Shown here one piece after another: positions 1 through 6,453 of a stretch of 13,886 nt of DNA. This stretch comes from CAVSUR01 sp052143655 (lineage in GTDB: Bacteria; Actinomycetota; Actinomycetes; Streptosporangiales; Streptosporangiaceae). The notes beneath the pieces were generated by a model, which saw only the letters and a list, made by a program, of their open reading frames with translations, did not search any database and was not told the origin of the DNA. The stretch spans positions 1-13,886 of the forward strand of contig JBKQSL010000093.1 in assembly GCA_052143655.1 (NCBI GenBank). Direction: 5' to 3'. Position numbers and translations under genes: made by a program. Position 1 is the stretch's first letter. Each line of letters opens with the position of its first letter.

Positions 1-111
1 GTAGTCGAGGGAGCCCTGCGCCGCCGCGACCTCGTCGTCAGCTCCGACCCTGACGACCTGCAGTCAATCGCCTCCGCCACGGGCCGCCGGCTTGAGATCG
101 ACCACCCCTGA
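1..111 (+). CDS. PIN-domain (VapC-like) protein, C-terminal end only
   Basis: The reading frame is open from the first base of the window and stops at TGA 109-111, giving 36 residues. The segment contains VVSSDPDDLQSIASATGRRL. This resembles the last strand and helix of PIN-domain ribonucleases of the VapC type, where a short basic stretch leads into a hydrophobic strand followed by SDPxDL and a closing helix. VapC proteins are usually toxin RNases paired with a small antitoxin encoded just upstream, which would lie outside this window. The catalytic N-terminal acidic residues are also outside, so activity cannot be judged. The gene may be intact or itself a remnant; only its end is visible. 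Confidence 0.55.
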   Translation, partial: VVEGALRRRDLVVSSDPDDLQSIASATGRRLEIDHP

Positions 112-492
112 CCCGGTAGCGCAAACCCTCACCTCGCGCAGACACTCAGCGCGCAGCACGGCCTGTACGCGCTCGCCAAATCGCGGTTCGATCGCGACGA
201 CGCTCCAGATCGAGATGATATGCGCGCCGTTTGCGAGAAACAGGCCCGGCCTCCATCCCAGGCGCGGCTGCCGCGCCGCGAACCCCCGGGGGATCAAGAG
301 CGGGCTCCGCATCATTCGAAGCCGTCTGAGTCTGTTCGATCCACGGGAGGGCAAGGGCGTTCGTCCAGGCTGGTGGGCGTCCGCTTGGGCCGGTCCGACC
401 GGCACCGGTCTTCGCGGCTGCTTCGCTATGCGGGCTCACGTCGTCGCGGACGTGGGCGTTTCCTGGAACGGTGAACGGACCTGGGAGCTGTC
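112..492. other. Stretch without a recognisable gene
   Basis: Open frames exist on both strands here, as expected in GC-rich DNA. The longest, on the reverse strand from 405 to 64, overlaps the end of the PIN gene and has no motif I recognise. I see no ribosome binding site in front of any frame, no tRNA and no strong hairpin. The stretch separates two gene remnants and may itself be decayed coding sequence. Confidence 0.4.
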
Positions 493-700
493 TTAGATTT
501 CGGTCGTGGCTTCAGCCTTGCCGTCCTTCACCGCGCCCTGGAGCGCGGCGTAGTCGCGTTCGTTCTGGTCGGCGTAGGTTTCGGCGAAGTCGGCGATGGC
601 CTGGTCGAACTTGGCGGAGCCGCGAGGTAGGCGGCCAGGGCGATGCGGTCCCCGGAGCGGGCGTGCGCCCGGGCCGCAACTCCCACGTCGGGGCTGCGGG
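493..700 (-). pseudogene. DUF2252 family protein, frameshifted C-terminal remnant
   Basis: Read on the reverse strand, the last 42 codons (about 621 to the TAA at 493-495) include KFDQAIADFAETYADQNERD, very like the C-terminus of DUF2252 proteins. Just upstream, in a different frame (about 622-700), the strand reads ARAHARSGDRIALAAYLA, which is the segment that normally precedes it in this family. The two parts are adjacent but out of frame, so an indel lies near 620. The rest of the protein, normally several hundred residues, is absent. DUF2252 proteins have a kinase-like fold and unknown function. I read this as a degraded 3' end with no function of its own. Confidence 0.65.
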
Positions 701-958
701 TGAAGACACCGTTGATCGGGCCTCCGCGAGCACCGTAGCGAATCTCTCAGAGCACGGCGACGGGAATAGCCATCGCGGCCACGTTCTGAACGCTAACTGA
801 AACGAAGCTGGCGGGCACCGGCAACCGGAGTGTCATGTCTAAGCTTGTCGTTTAACCTCCGGCTTCGATCGCGCTGACGTGGGCTTGTTGTTCTGGCTCT
901 GCGGGTGTGCCGGGCTTCGGGGAGGCTGGGTGGTCTTGCTGGCCTACGATCGGTTCCC
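701..958. other. Stretch without a recognisable gene
   Basis: This lies between the DUF2252 remnant and the HTH pseudogene. A reverse-strand frame ends here (stop near 852) with a polar tail rich in Pro, Glu and Gln, but I recognise no family in it. No convincing ribosome binding site, hairpin terminator or RNA gene was seen. Confidence 0.35.
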
Positions 959-1462
959 GTGCAGCCCGATGAGCGCCTCGTACGCGTTCGCCTGTTGCGG
1001 GAACGGGGACTGACCCCGAAGCAAATCGCCCCGTGCGCTTGGGATCGGGTCCGCCGAGGCGGACCGCCTGGTCCGCGCGGCGGCCGTCCTGGCGCAGGCC
1101 GAATCGCCCGGGCCCGCGCTGGCCGGCTGCTGGATCAGCCCGTCCTGGAGTACTGGCCTGACCGTCGGCGATCATCCCGGATGGCCGCTGCACGAGGATT
1201 CGGCAGCCGGGACCGACGGCCTGGCCGCAGTGCTGGTGGCTCGCAGGCACAGGCATGGCAAGGTCTCTGTCTGCGGCTACCTGGCCGACGTCTACTCTCT
1301 ACTGCCTCGGGGTGAAAACGCTCTCGGCCCGGAAATCATGGACGATCTTGGCCTGCGCGGTTTCGTCCGCGACTTCTTCTCTGGATACGGCGGTGATCCG
1401 CTTGAGGTGCCCATCGAGCTGGCTCGCGAGGTGGTGTTCGGTTCCGTCGAGTACGCGCGCAG
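959..1462 (+). pseudogene. HTH / SEC-C-type actinobacterial hypothetical protein, frameshifted and truncated
   Basis: From GTG 959 the frame reads DERLVRVRLLRERGLTPKQI, the start of an actinobacterial family with an N-terminal helix-turn-helix. One extra C in the run at 1029-1032 shifts the frame. The homologous sequence then continues as SAEADRLVRAAAVLAQAE and later KVSVCGYLADVY. Near 1290-1320 the expected YCLGVKNALGP is broken by about seven extra bases and then one missing base, so the frame recovers at NALGPEIMDDLGLRGFVRDF. The family motif SVEYAR is present near 1446-1463. The expected continuation (LGFEPHPDF, as I remember the family) is lost, and unrelated sequence follows up to the converging methyltransferase gene. 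With at least three indels and a missing C-terminus, it is a pseudogene. Confidence 0.7.
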
Positions 1463-1494
1463 TCCGGGGGAGTCCTCAGGGCTGCTGAGATTGC

Positions 1495-2481
1495 TCAGTC
1501 GTCGATCTCCTCCCAGACCGCCTGCTCGTCGTGCTCCTCCCAGCCGGCGCCTGGCAGCGCGATGGCCCAGCTCGTCCATGTTCCGGCCGGCCGGGCCAGG
1601 GCGGTCCTCACCCTGGCGCGGACGGCCATGCCGGGCGTGAGCTCCACGGGCGAGCGCAGCGGGGCCGTCGTCATCCCCCAGTGCGTCGGCGGATCGCCGG
1701 GTCCCACTGAGAGAGAGATGCCGGGCGCGAGCTGGGCACTGAACCACAGTGCGAGCGCGTTGGCCGTTCCGCAGGCGCGGACGGGGAGCACCGTCTCGGC
1801 TTCGTAAGGCGCCTGCGCCTGCTGAAGCGGGATCAGGCCCGCGTCGGTCGTCCACAGCCGGCTCGCCTGGGAGCGCTTGTCCCGCGCCGCGAGGTGACGG
1901 AAGGTGCCGGAATAGAAGATCTCGTTGACGGTCTTCTCGACCAGGTCGTCGAACCTGAGGCCGTACGGGTTGTCCCGCAGGAACTCCACCATCTCCTCCA
2001 GATAGCGGTCGTGTACCAGCGCTGCCCACGCCATGACCAGGCGGGGGATCATGACCCCGCCCGGCTTGAGCCAGCGATCACGGGCGACGATGACCGGGAC
2101 GAGCATCCCTTCGTCGATCCCGAACCCGCCGAGCCATTCCGAGACGATCACATCGACACGTTCCGGCAGCTCGACGTCCATGACGTCGCCGTGGATCACC
2201 CGGACGATCTCCGCGACACCGTTCCCGGCGGCAAGCTCCCGCGCCAGGGCGGCGGCCGACGTCCGCTCCACCGCGTAGACGCGCGCAGCGCCCGCCCGCG
2301 CCGCGAACACGCTCAGGATGCCGCTGCCAGCCCCGACGTCCAGAACGATGTCGCCGGGGCGAACCACCGAGTCGATCGCACGCCGGAACGCCCCGGTGCG
2401 AACGCGGTCGCAGATCATCGTCCGGTGTACCTCGAACTCCGCGTACATCGGGTCCGGCGGGTTCCTGATCGGCGTCCGCAC
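1495..2481 (-). CDS. Protein arginine methyltransferase (PRMT)-like SAM-dependent methyltransferase
   Basis: A 328-residue class I methyltransferase that should transfer methyl groups from S-adenosylmethionine, plausibly to protein arginine. From the GTG at 2481: an N-terminal helix with EVHRTMICDRVRTGAF (residues 17-32) resembles the PRMT segment just before motif I. Motif I is VLDVGAGSGILS (46-57) and post-I ends AVE (70-72). The double-E loop SEWLGGFGIDEGML (114-127) has Glu115 and Glu124 nine residues apart, the spacing in eukaryotic PRMTs. The beta-barrel half carries LALWFSAQL (243-251) and the THW loop (266-268). ATG 2448 is an alternative start that keeps every motif. The open frame extends to 2889 without homology, so longer starts were rejected. 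Substrate unknown. It stands alone, converging on the upstream pseudogene, with no obvious operon partner. Some bacterial methyltransferases share parts of this fold, but double-E plus THW together favour a true PRMT type. Confidence 0.82.
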   Translation of the reverse strand: MRTPIRNPPDPMYAEFEVHRTMICDRVRTGAFRRAIDSVVRPGDIVLDVGAGSGILSVFAARAGAARVYAVERTSAAALARELAAGNGVAEIVRVIHGDVMDVELPERVDVIVSEWLGGFGIDEGMLVPVIVARDRWLKPGGVMIPRLVMAWAALVHDRYLEEMVEFLRDNPYGLRFDDLVEKTVNEIFYSGTFRHLAARDKRSQASRLWTTDAGLIPLQQAQAPYEAETVLPVRACGTANALALWFSAQLAPGISLSVGPGDPPTHWGMTTAPLRSPVELTPGMAVRARVRTALARPAGTWTSWAIALPGAGWEEHDEQAVWEEIDD

Positions 2482-2597
2482 GGCTGCATCGTAGCCCCGC
2501 TGGGTGACTGGTGTTATCGCGGGCGTCAATGCTCGCCTGGAGGGCGTGGATCGGTCAGGAGTTACGCGTGGATGCAGTTCGAGACCGGGAGCGGTGG

Positions 2598-2738
2598 ATG
2601 ACGGTGGATGTGGCGCCCAGGCAGTCGGGGTTGCTGACGGGACAGGGCGTTTTGCGCGGGTCCGGGCCGGGCGAGAGGCCGGCCTGGCCGGTGTTGCGCC
2701 GGGAAGGCCATCGACTGTTCCCCGAGGAAATGTTCGCC
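2598..2738 (+). pseudogene. IS1182-like transposase, N-terminal remnant
   Basis: From ATG 2598, with GGGAG a few bases upstream, the frame encodes LLTGQGVL and then LRREGHRLFPEEMFA. As I remember them, many IS1182-type transposases begin this way, with a short leader followed by a LFPxEMFADLF motif. Homology stops right after EMFA at about 2738 and the frame ends at 2792 without the DDE catalytic region. The element is therefore reduced to about 47 codons and cannot transpose. I could not identify terminal inverted repeats. The family assignment rests on one short motif. Confidence 0.45.
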
Positions 2739-3077
2739 GCCTCGACGGCGCCACCGCCTTCGCTGCCATCCACGCCTGCTTGCAGGCATTAGCCAGACAC
2801 TGGCGAGACCCTCCTCGCCGTCTTTCACCAGCTCTTCGCCCAAGGACCTTGGCTGCCACCGGCACCGTCGGCGGGACCTGAACGCTCACGCCCGAAGAAC
2901 GACCGATAGAGGCGATTGTCCGCGTGCCCGGCGGATCTCACAGTCTTTGCTCCCGAGGCGCACGCAATCGTGCGTGCGCGTGCCGAATGCGGATCGTTTA
3001 GTGTCAGACTGGTGATGCGGCGATGGGCGCGCACTGTCCAGGCAGACGCAGGCCGGCCGGACGGGAAGGAGTTCTCC
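2739..3077. other. Intergenic stretch with one perfect inverted repeat
   Basis: No gene is recognised between the transposase remnant and the SHOCT gene. The left part is probably remnant DNA. The right part should hold the promoter of the SHOCT gene. It contains the inverted repeat at 2958-2979 (listed separately) and a possible -10-like TAGTGT at 2999-3004 with no clear -35 partner. Confidence 0.4.
2958..2979. repeat. Perfect 9-bp inverted repeat upstream of SHOCT gene
   Basis: GCGCACGCA at 2958-2966 and TGCGTGCGC at 2971-2979 are exact reverse complements around a 4-base ATCG loop. There is no T-run on either side, so a rho-independent terminator is unlikely. It lies about 100 bases upstream of the SHOCT start and just upstream of a weak -10-like hexamer, a position suited to an operator, but this is unproven. 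Confidence 0.5.
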
Positions 3078-3371
3078 ATGGGTTTCAGGCGACGTGTAAG
3101 GCGGCGGGCGCTCGTTGTCGGAGCGGCAGCCGGGGTGGCGGGCGGAGCGGCGATTGCTCACCACGCGGCCACGAAGGCCGGGGAGCAGCAGGCCGATGAC
3201 CAGGCACCTGCCGACGACCAGGCACCTGCCGACGACCAGGACCAGGCGCAATATGCGCCCCCTCCGGCGGACCCGGCCGACGAGATCGAACACCTCGCGC
3301 AGTTGCACGCCTCGGGCGCGCTCACGGACGAAGAGTTCACGGCGGCCAAGGCGAAAATACTCGGGACCTGA
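3078..3371 (+). CDS. Small SHOCT-domain membrane-associated protein
   Basis: A 97-residue protein with a strong ribosome binding site (GGAAGGAG, about 7 bases before ATG 3078). A basic N-terminus (FRRRVRRR) is followed by a hydrophobic Ala/Gly/Val stretch at about residues 9-28, a likely membrane anchor. The middle is an acidic Gln/Asp/Ala/Pro linker holding an 18-bp in-frame repeat (ADDQAP at 3192-3209 and 3210-3227, with a partial third copy to 3245). The C-terminus, EIEHLAQLHASGALTDEEF onward, is a SHOCT domain, a short helical module usually found at the ends of bacterial proteins and thought to mediate oligomerisation. The linker repeat could vary in copy number. Function unknown; it may recruit partners to the membrane. 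A longer open frame upstream lacks a ribosome binding site and was not used. Confidence 0.85.
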   Translation: MGFRRRVRRRALVVGAAAGVAGGAAIAHHAATKAGEQQADDQAPADDQAPADDQDQAQYAPPPADPADEIEHLAQLHASGALTDEEFTAAKAKILGT

Positions 3372-3445
3372 ACGCATGCCGGATGGCCAGAAGATGCTGA
3401 ACAGATCGATTCCCGACAGGAACCCGGCAGGAACAGGGGGCGGAA

Positions 3446-3862
3446 ATGAGCAGCTCGCGCAAAGAGGTGCTGGCGGACGCGATCAAGGCCGAGGCCGGTG
3501 CCGCATCGGTTGATCCGGAGACCCTGTTCACCGATGACGTCGTCGGCTGGTCACCGTACGTCACCGTGTCAGGGCTGGAAGCAGTCGCTGACCTGTCCGC
3601 CCTCCGTGAAGAAGCGTTCTCCAACGTGGTGGTCACGTTCCGGGGACTGGACGAAGTGGGCAACCGGGCATTCGCCGAATGGCTCATCGAGGCTGATCAC
3701 ACGGGGCCCCTCGTGCTTGACGAGGATAGCGTGCTGGAAGCAACGGGACGGCATGTCCAGTTGCCCGGCGTTACCGTGGCCGACTTCCGCGAGGGGAAGA
3801 TCCGGTCCTTCCGGACGTACTTCGACGACCTGTCGCTGATCGAGCAGATGGTCGGCGCCTGA
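3446..3862 (+). CDS. SnoaL-like / NTF2-fold protein
   Basis: A 138-residue protein starting at ATG 3446, preceded by the purine-rich GGGGGCGGA. Size and pattern fit the SnoaL-like (NTF2-like) fold: an N-terminal helix, then a segment with LFTDDVVGW, a middle stretch AFSNVVVTFRGLDEVGNRAF that reads as paired beta strands, and a final VADFREGKIRSFRTYFDDL. That closing motif, an acidic and aromatic strand followed by R(T/S)YFD, is typical of SnoaL-like domains. Members range from polyketide cyclases to proteins of unknown activity, so no reaction is assigned. It stops 13 bases before the GTG of the acetyltransferase gene, suggesting one transcript. Confidence 0.75.
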   Translation: MSSSRKEVLADAIKAEAGAASVDPETLFTDDVVGWSPYVTVSGLEAVADLSALREEAFSNVVVTFRGLDEVGNRAFAEWLIEADHTGPLVLDEDSVLEATGRHVQLPGVTVADFREGKIRSFRTYFDDLSLIEQMVGA

Positions 3863-3875
3863 CGAGCCGGCCGCT

Positions 3876-4307
3876 GTGGAGTTCCGCGTCGAGGACCATC
3901 CGGATCCGGTCGACATCGAAGTCCTGGAAACGCAGATCCGTCGTGAGGCGTCCGCCGCCATGGGACTCGGCGACGAAGCCGACCTGGCGATCTTCGTGCG
4001 CGACGCCGGCCGGGTCGTAGCCGGCATTAGCGGGTGGACCTGGGGGGACTGCTGTGAACTGCAGAGCCTGTGGGTGGAGCCGAGTCTGCGCGGGCGCGGC
4101 CTCGCTACCCGGCTTCTCGCCGCCGCTGAAGCCGAGGCGGCGGCGCGCGGGTGCTCGCAGACCGTCCACTTCACCTATGGCTTTCAGGCCCGGGCCCTGT
4201 ATGAGCGGAATGGCTACGAACTGGTGAGTTGCGTCGAGGACTTCCCGTCAGGAACGGACGTCCTTTGGTACCGCAAGCGCCTTAAAGGCCGCGCGGATAG
4301 GCGCTGA
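3876..4307 (+). CDS. GNAT family N-acetyltransferase
   Basis: A 143-residue acetyltransferase starting at GTG 3876, 13 bases after the SnoaL-like gene, so probably co-transcribed. GNAT enzymes transfer acetyl from acetyl-CoA to amines. Motif A is clear: LQSLWVEPSLRGRGLATRLL gives the beta strand, the acetyl-CoA pyrophosphate-binding RGRGLA and the following helix. Motif B follows as GFQARALYERNGYELV, with the usual tyrosine before the last strand. The preceding segment VAGISGWTWGDCCELQS resembles strands 2-4. Length is normal for a stand-alone GNAT domain. The acceptor substrate cannot be told from sequence. The 3' end overlaps a short reverse-strand frame at 4282-4307. Confidence 0.88.
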   Translation: MEFRVEDHPDPVDIEVLETQIRREASAAMGLGDEADLAIFVRDAGRVVAGISGWTWGDCCELQSLWVEPSLRGRGLATRLLAAAEAEAAARGCSQTVHFTYGFQARALYERNGYELVSCVEDFPSGTDVLWYRKRLKGRADRR

Positions 4308-4368
4308 ATAGAGCCCTTGTGTCCTCACCACCCTCGTACACCACGTAGATGGTTGTGGCAAATCGCCC
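4282..4368 (-). pseudogene. Possible C-terminal remnant of an unidentified protein
   Basis: On the reverse strand, ending at TAA 4282-4284, the frame reads RFATTIYVVYEGGEDTRALF and then SAYPRGL. Two alternating hydrophobic strands ending in an AYP motif look more like real protein than a chance frame. They resemble the ends of some small toxin-like proteins. There is no start codon with a ribosome binding site and the upstream part of the frame looks random. It overlaps the acetyltransferase 3' end by 26 bases. It could equally be chance. Confidence 0.2.
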
Positions 4369-4460
4369 TGAACCAGCAGTGTTACGCGCGTCCTGCGTGC
4401 TTCGCCCGCTCTTTGATCTCGGACCGCAGCCACAGACGCGGTCGTCTAGGTGGCGATTAG

Positions 4461-4763
4461 TTGATCTTACGAACCCCGGGTCAGACCCCAAGCGACGCCG
4501 CCGAGGCCCTGCGGATCGGGCTGGCCAACCGGGTGGTCGCCGGAGCAGGCCTCGGCGCCGCCGCGGCCGAGCTTGCCGCGCGCCTGGCCGCCCAGCCGCC
4601 GGGTGGCGGTGCGGGGCCAGGCGCGCGATCGACGCGGCGTGGTGCTGCAGCCCCGGGGAGGGCCTCAGGGTGGCTCTGGAAGAGCAGATCCGCTGCCTGA
4701 AGTCCGGCCTTCAAGGAGGCCGGCCAGGCGATGGCCGAGGGCCGGAGCCCCACAGCGCGCTAG
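4461..4763 (+). pseudogene. Enoyl-CoA hydratase/isomerase (crotonase) C-terminal remnant
   Basis: Three frames together spell a crotonase C-terminus. Frame one (4461 to about 4610) has SDAAEALRIGLANRVV and AAAAELAARLAAQPP, the part after the active site. Frame two (about 4613-4705) continues GARRAIDAAW and GLRVALEEQIRCLKS. Frame three (4704-4763, stop TAG) gives PAFKEAGQAMAEGRSP, the usual final helix. Two indels, near 4610 and 4704, separate them. The CoA-binding and oxyanion-hole half is missing entirely. Crotonases hydrate or isomerise enoyl-CoA esters in fatty acid breakdown; this copy cannot work. Confidence 0.7.
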
Positions 4764-5072
4764 CTGCACCAACAGCACGTCCGAACGCACGGCAAGCACG
4801 GAATGCACTCAGTACTCGCTTCACCCGGTCCACGACTCGTTCCACGATCAATTGGCGAAGTTGCCACGTTGCCTGTCACGCTAAGTAGCTGCTTGTCCTG
4901 TGCTAGCCCGGCACGGGCTCGCAGTGTCAGCCGGATCCGGTAGCGTGCTGACCGAATCACGGACCGTCCCGGCGGGTGCGCCGCCAGGACCCGCCACGAC
5001 CGCTCGAACCTTCCCGAGCACGATCACCGGGAGCGCAACGATCTGGGCGAGACGGCCCGCTCGCGGGCGCGC
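4764..5072. other. Stretch without a recognisable gene, upstream of HEPN gene
   Basis: No coding family is recognised. AGCCCG at 4905-4910 pairs with CGGGCT at 4914-4919 around GCA, making a small hairpin without a T-run. TAGCGT at 4941-4946 is a plausible actinobacterial -10 hexamer that could serve the HEPN gene, but no -35 is clear. The HEPN frame is open back to about 4945, so a longer N-terminus is not excluded. Confidence 0.35.
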
Positions 5073-5600
5073 GTGGCGCGTCCGGATGCTATGGAGGCTC
5101 ACGACTTGGCCCGCTGGCACGGAGGTGAGCAGACCGTCGCGTTCCTGATCGGCCGCGGCCGCCTGGAGAGCTTCGAGGCGAGCGACCCGGCAGCGCTGGC
5201 GGACACGCTGGCCGGGCGGGCTGCCGCCGCCTGGAGGGCCACGGCCAGGGCGGCTCTGGCCAACGGGGACGCCGATGGTGCTTATGCGGCCGCCTATGAC
5301 GCGTACCGGATGGCCACTGAGGCGCTCCTGGCCCGCCAGCGCCTGCGGGCTACCGGCGGGGACGGCTCGCACATGTGCGTCGAGGATGCGGTGTCCGCCC
5401 AGTTCGCCGCCGACATCCCGGCGTTCGCCAAGCCGACCTTCGAGCGGCTCCGCCGCACCAGGCACACCGCCCAGTACTTCGACCCCGCTGCAGCGCCGGT
5501 CACCGAGTCAGACGCGGCCTGGGCGATCGAGAAGGCGGCCGCCGCCGTCTCGGCCATCAGGGAGCTGCTGAACGCCGGATCGCTGGACCAGTTCGGCTAG
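5073..5600 (+). CDS. HEPN-domain protein (putative toxin of a HEPN/MNT module)
   Basis: A 175-residue, mostly helical protein, starting at GTG 5073 (ATG 5091 is an alternative; neither has a good ribosome binding site). HEPN proteins form four-helix bundles, and many are RNases with an RX4-6H active motif. Here GAYAAAYDAYRMATEALLAR (69-88) is the core HEPN helix and HMCVEDAVSAQF (100-111) follows. Next comes ERLRRTRHTAQYF, where Arg125 and His131 give RX5H, and the last helix is AIEKAAAAVSAIRELL (151-166). The N-terminal 55 residues form an extra helical region. It faces a winged-helix/MNT gene, the classic partner class. The two stop codons overlap in one CTAG, so the 3' ends overlap by four bases. 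HEPN/MNT pairs are usually tandem, so convergence is unusual. Confidence 0.75.
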   Translation: MARPDAMEAHDLARWHGGEQTVAFLIGRGRLESFEASDPAALADTLAGRAAAAWRATARAALANGDADGAYAAAYDAYRMATEALLARQRLRATGGDGSHMCVEDAVSAQFAADIPAFAKPTFERLRRTRHTAQYFDPAAAPVTESDAAWAIEKAAAAVSAIRELLNAGSLDQFG

Positions 5601-6187
5601 CCGGGCGGCAGGTCCAGCCTCAGGATCGGGCGGCTGGTCACGGTCTGGTGGAACGACCCTGATCCCGACTCCAGCCAGGACGCCTCCCGGATCGTCACCT
5701 GAACCGGCCGGCCCAGCCGCTCCTCGGCCGCCCCGGCCGCGGCGTACAACTGATCCCGGTCGGGCTCCCCCAGAACCAGCACGTCGATATCCCCGACCGG
5801 CCGCTCGCCGCACTGCCCCCCATGACGCGCCGCCCACGACCCGTACACGTACGCCGCGCTGATCCCCCGGACCCCCCGGAACTCCCCCGCCAGGACGGCA
5901 GGCACCCCGAACGCCCGGGTCAGCACCTCGGCGAGCCCCGCGTAGTAGGGGCTGACGGTGTCAGCCCGCACCAGCCGGGTATTGCCGACCTTCCGGCTCG
6001 TGACCAGCCCTGCCCGCTCCGCCCGATTCACCTCACGATGGACCGACGGATGCGGGGCGCCCGTGCGCCGGGCGATCTCCGTCAGGCTGACCTCCAGATC
6101 CGGATCACCCAGCAGCAGCGCGAGGATCTCACCCTGCTGCTGCGAGCGCAGCACCGGAAGCAGCGACGGCGCCGGAGCTTTATCCAC
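5597..6187 (-). CDS. Winged-helix plus MNT nucleotidyltransferase-domain protein (putative antitoxin)
   Basis: From GTG 6187 this gives 196 residues. The N-terminal third is an ArsR-like winged helix: SQQQGEILALLL, then SLTEIARRTGAPHPSVHREV (recognition helix) and the wing GLVTSRKVGNTRLVRA. The C-terminal half is a minimal nucleotidyltransferase domain with YVYGSWAARHGG and PVGDIDVLVLG, the GSx(n)DxD metal-binding signature. The third acidic residue, usually in a VDL-type strand, appears to be Gln in GRPVQVTIR. In HEPN/MNT modules the MNT protein is the antitoxin and in studied cases AMPylates the HEPN partner; here that is inference. A GTG at 6208 is an alternative start. The 6187 start has TATAGT 7 bases upstream, which suits leaderless transcription. 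The winged helix suggests autoregulation. Confidence 0.8.
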   Translation of the reverse strand: MDKAPAPSLLPVLRSQQQGEILALLLGDPDLEVSLTEIARRTGAPHPSVHREVNRAERAGLVTSRKVGNTRLVRADTVSPYYAGLAEVLTRAFGVPAVLAGEFRGVRGISAAYVYGSWAARHGGQCGERPVGDIDVLVLGEPDRDQLYAAAGAAEERLGRPVQVTIREASWLESGSGSFHQTVTSRPILRLDLPPG

Positions 6188-6200
6188 GAACTGAACTATA
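6188..6200 (-). promoter_or_regulatory. Candidate -10 box for a leaderless wHTH-MNT transcript
   Basis: Read on the reverse strand, TATAGT (6195-6200) is followed by seven bases and then the GTG at 6187. A good -10 hexamer directly before a start codon with no ribosome binding site is the usual pattern for leaderless genes in actinobacteria. No clear -35 was found. Confidence 0.4.
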
Positions 6201-6208
6201 CCTTTCAC

Positions 6209-6453
6209 TTCGCGGAAGTACCGGGCCAGCGCCGCCGCATGCGCAGTCCAGCGCCCGCCCAGCAACGCCCGGCAACGCACCACGCACTGGGAACCGGCAG
6301 CAGCCCAGGGCAGGCCCCGCATCGCGCCAGCACCGCCAGCATCCACCCAGCCGCGAGCGCACTCCTGCGGCTCGTTACGTACGCCGAGAGCTGCCATACC
6401 ACGGGATGTCAGGTCAACACCGAACTGGATATTCTGTGCAGCCGGGGTTGTCG
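6209..6453. other. Intergenic stretch between wHTH-MNT and TetR genes
   Basis: Both flanking genes are on the reverse strand, so this is the upstream region of the MNT gene and the downstream region of the TetR gene. A reverse-strand frame is open through it into the MNT gene. It has no recognised motif and no ribosome binding site, so I do not extend the MNT protein into it. Confidence 0.35.

Noticed and set aside
64..405. 113-codon reverse-strand frame
   Set aside because: It overlaps the PIN gene end, has no ribosome binding site seen and no recognised motif; kept only as part of an unexplained stretch.
852..1256. 134-codon reverse-strand frame
   Set aside because: It is antisense to the HTH/SEC-C-type pseudogene, whose forward-strand homology is clear.
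1894..2601. 235-codon forward frame
   Set aside because: It is the antisense shadow of the PRMT-like gene.
2482..2889. Open-frame extension of the methyltransferase gene upstream of 2481
   Set aside because: The added 135 residues are Pro/Arg/Ala-rich without similarity and overlap the transposase remnant on the other strand; methyltransferase homology begins near 2448-2481.
2886..3377. Reverse-strand frame with repeated VGRCLV-type blocks
   Set aside because: It is the antisense of the ADDQAP repeats in the SHOCT gene, which has a strong ribosome binding site and a recognised domain.
4905..4919. Hairpin AGCCCG-GCA-CGGGCT as a terminator
   Set aside because: The stem is only six base pairs and no T-run follows; there is no intact gene just upstream for it to terminate.
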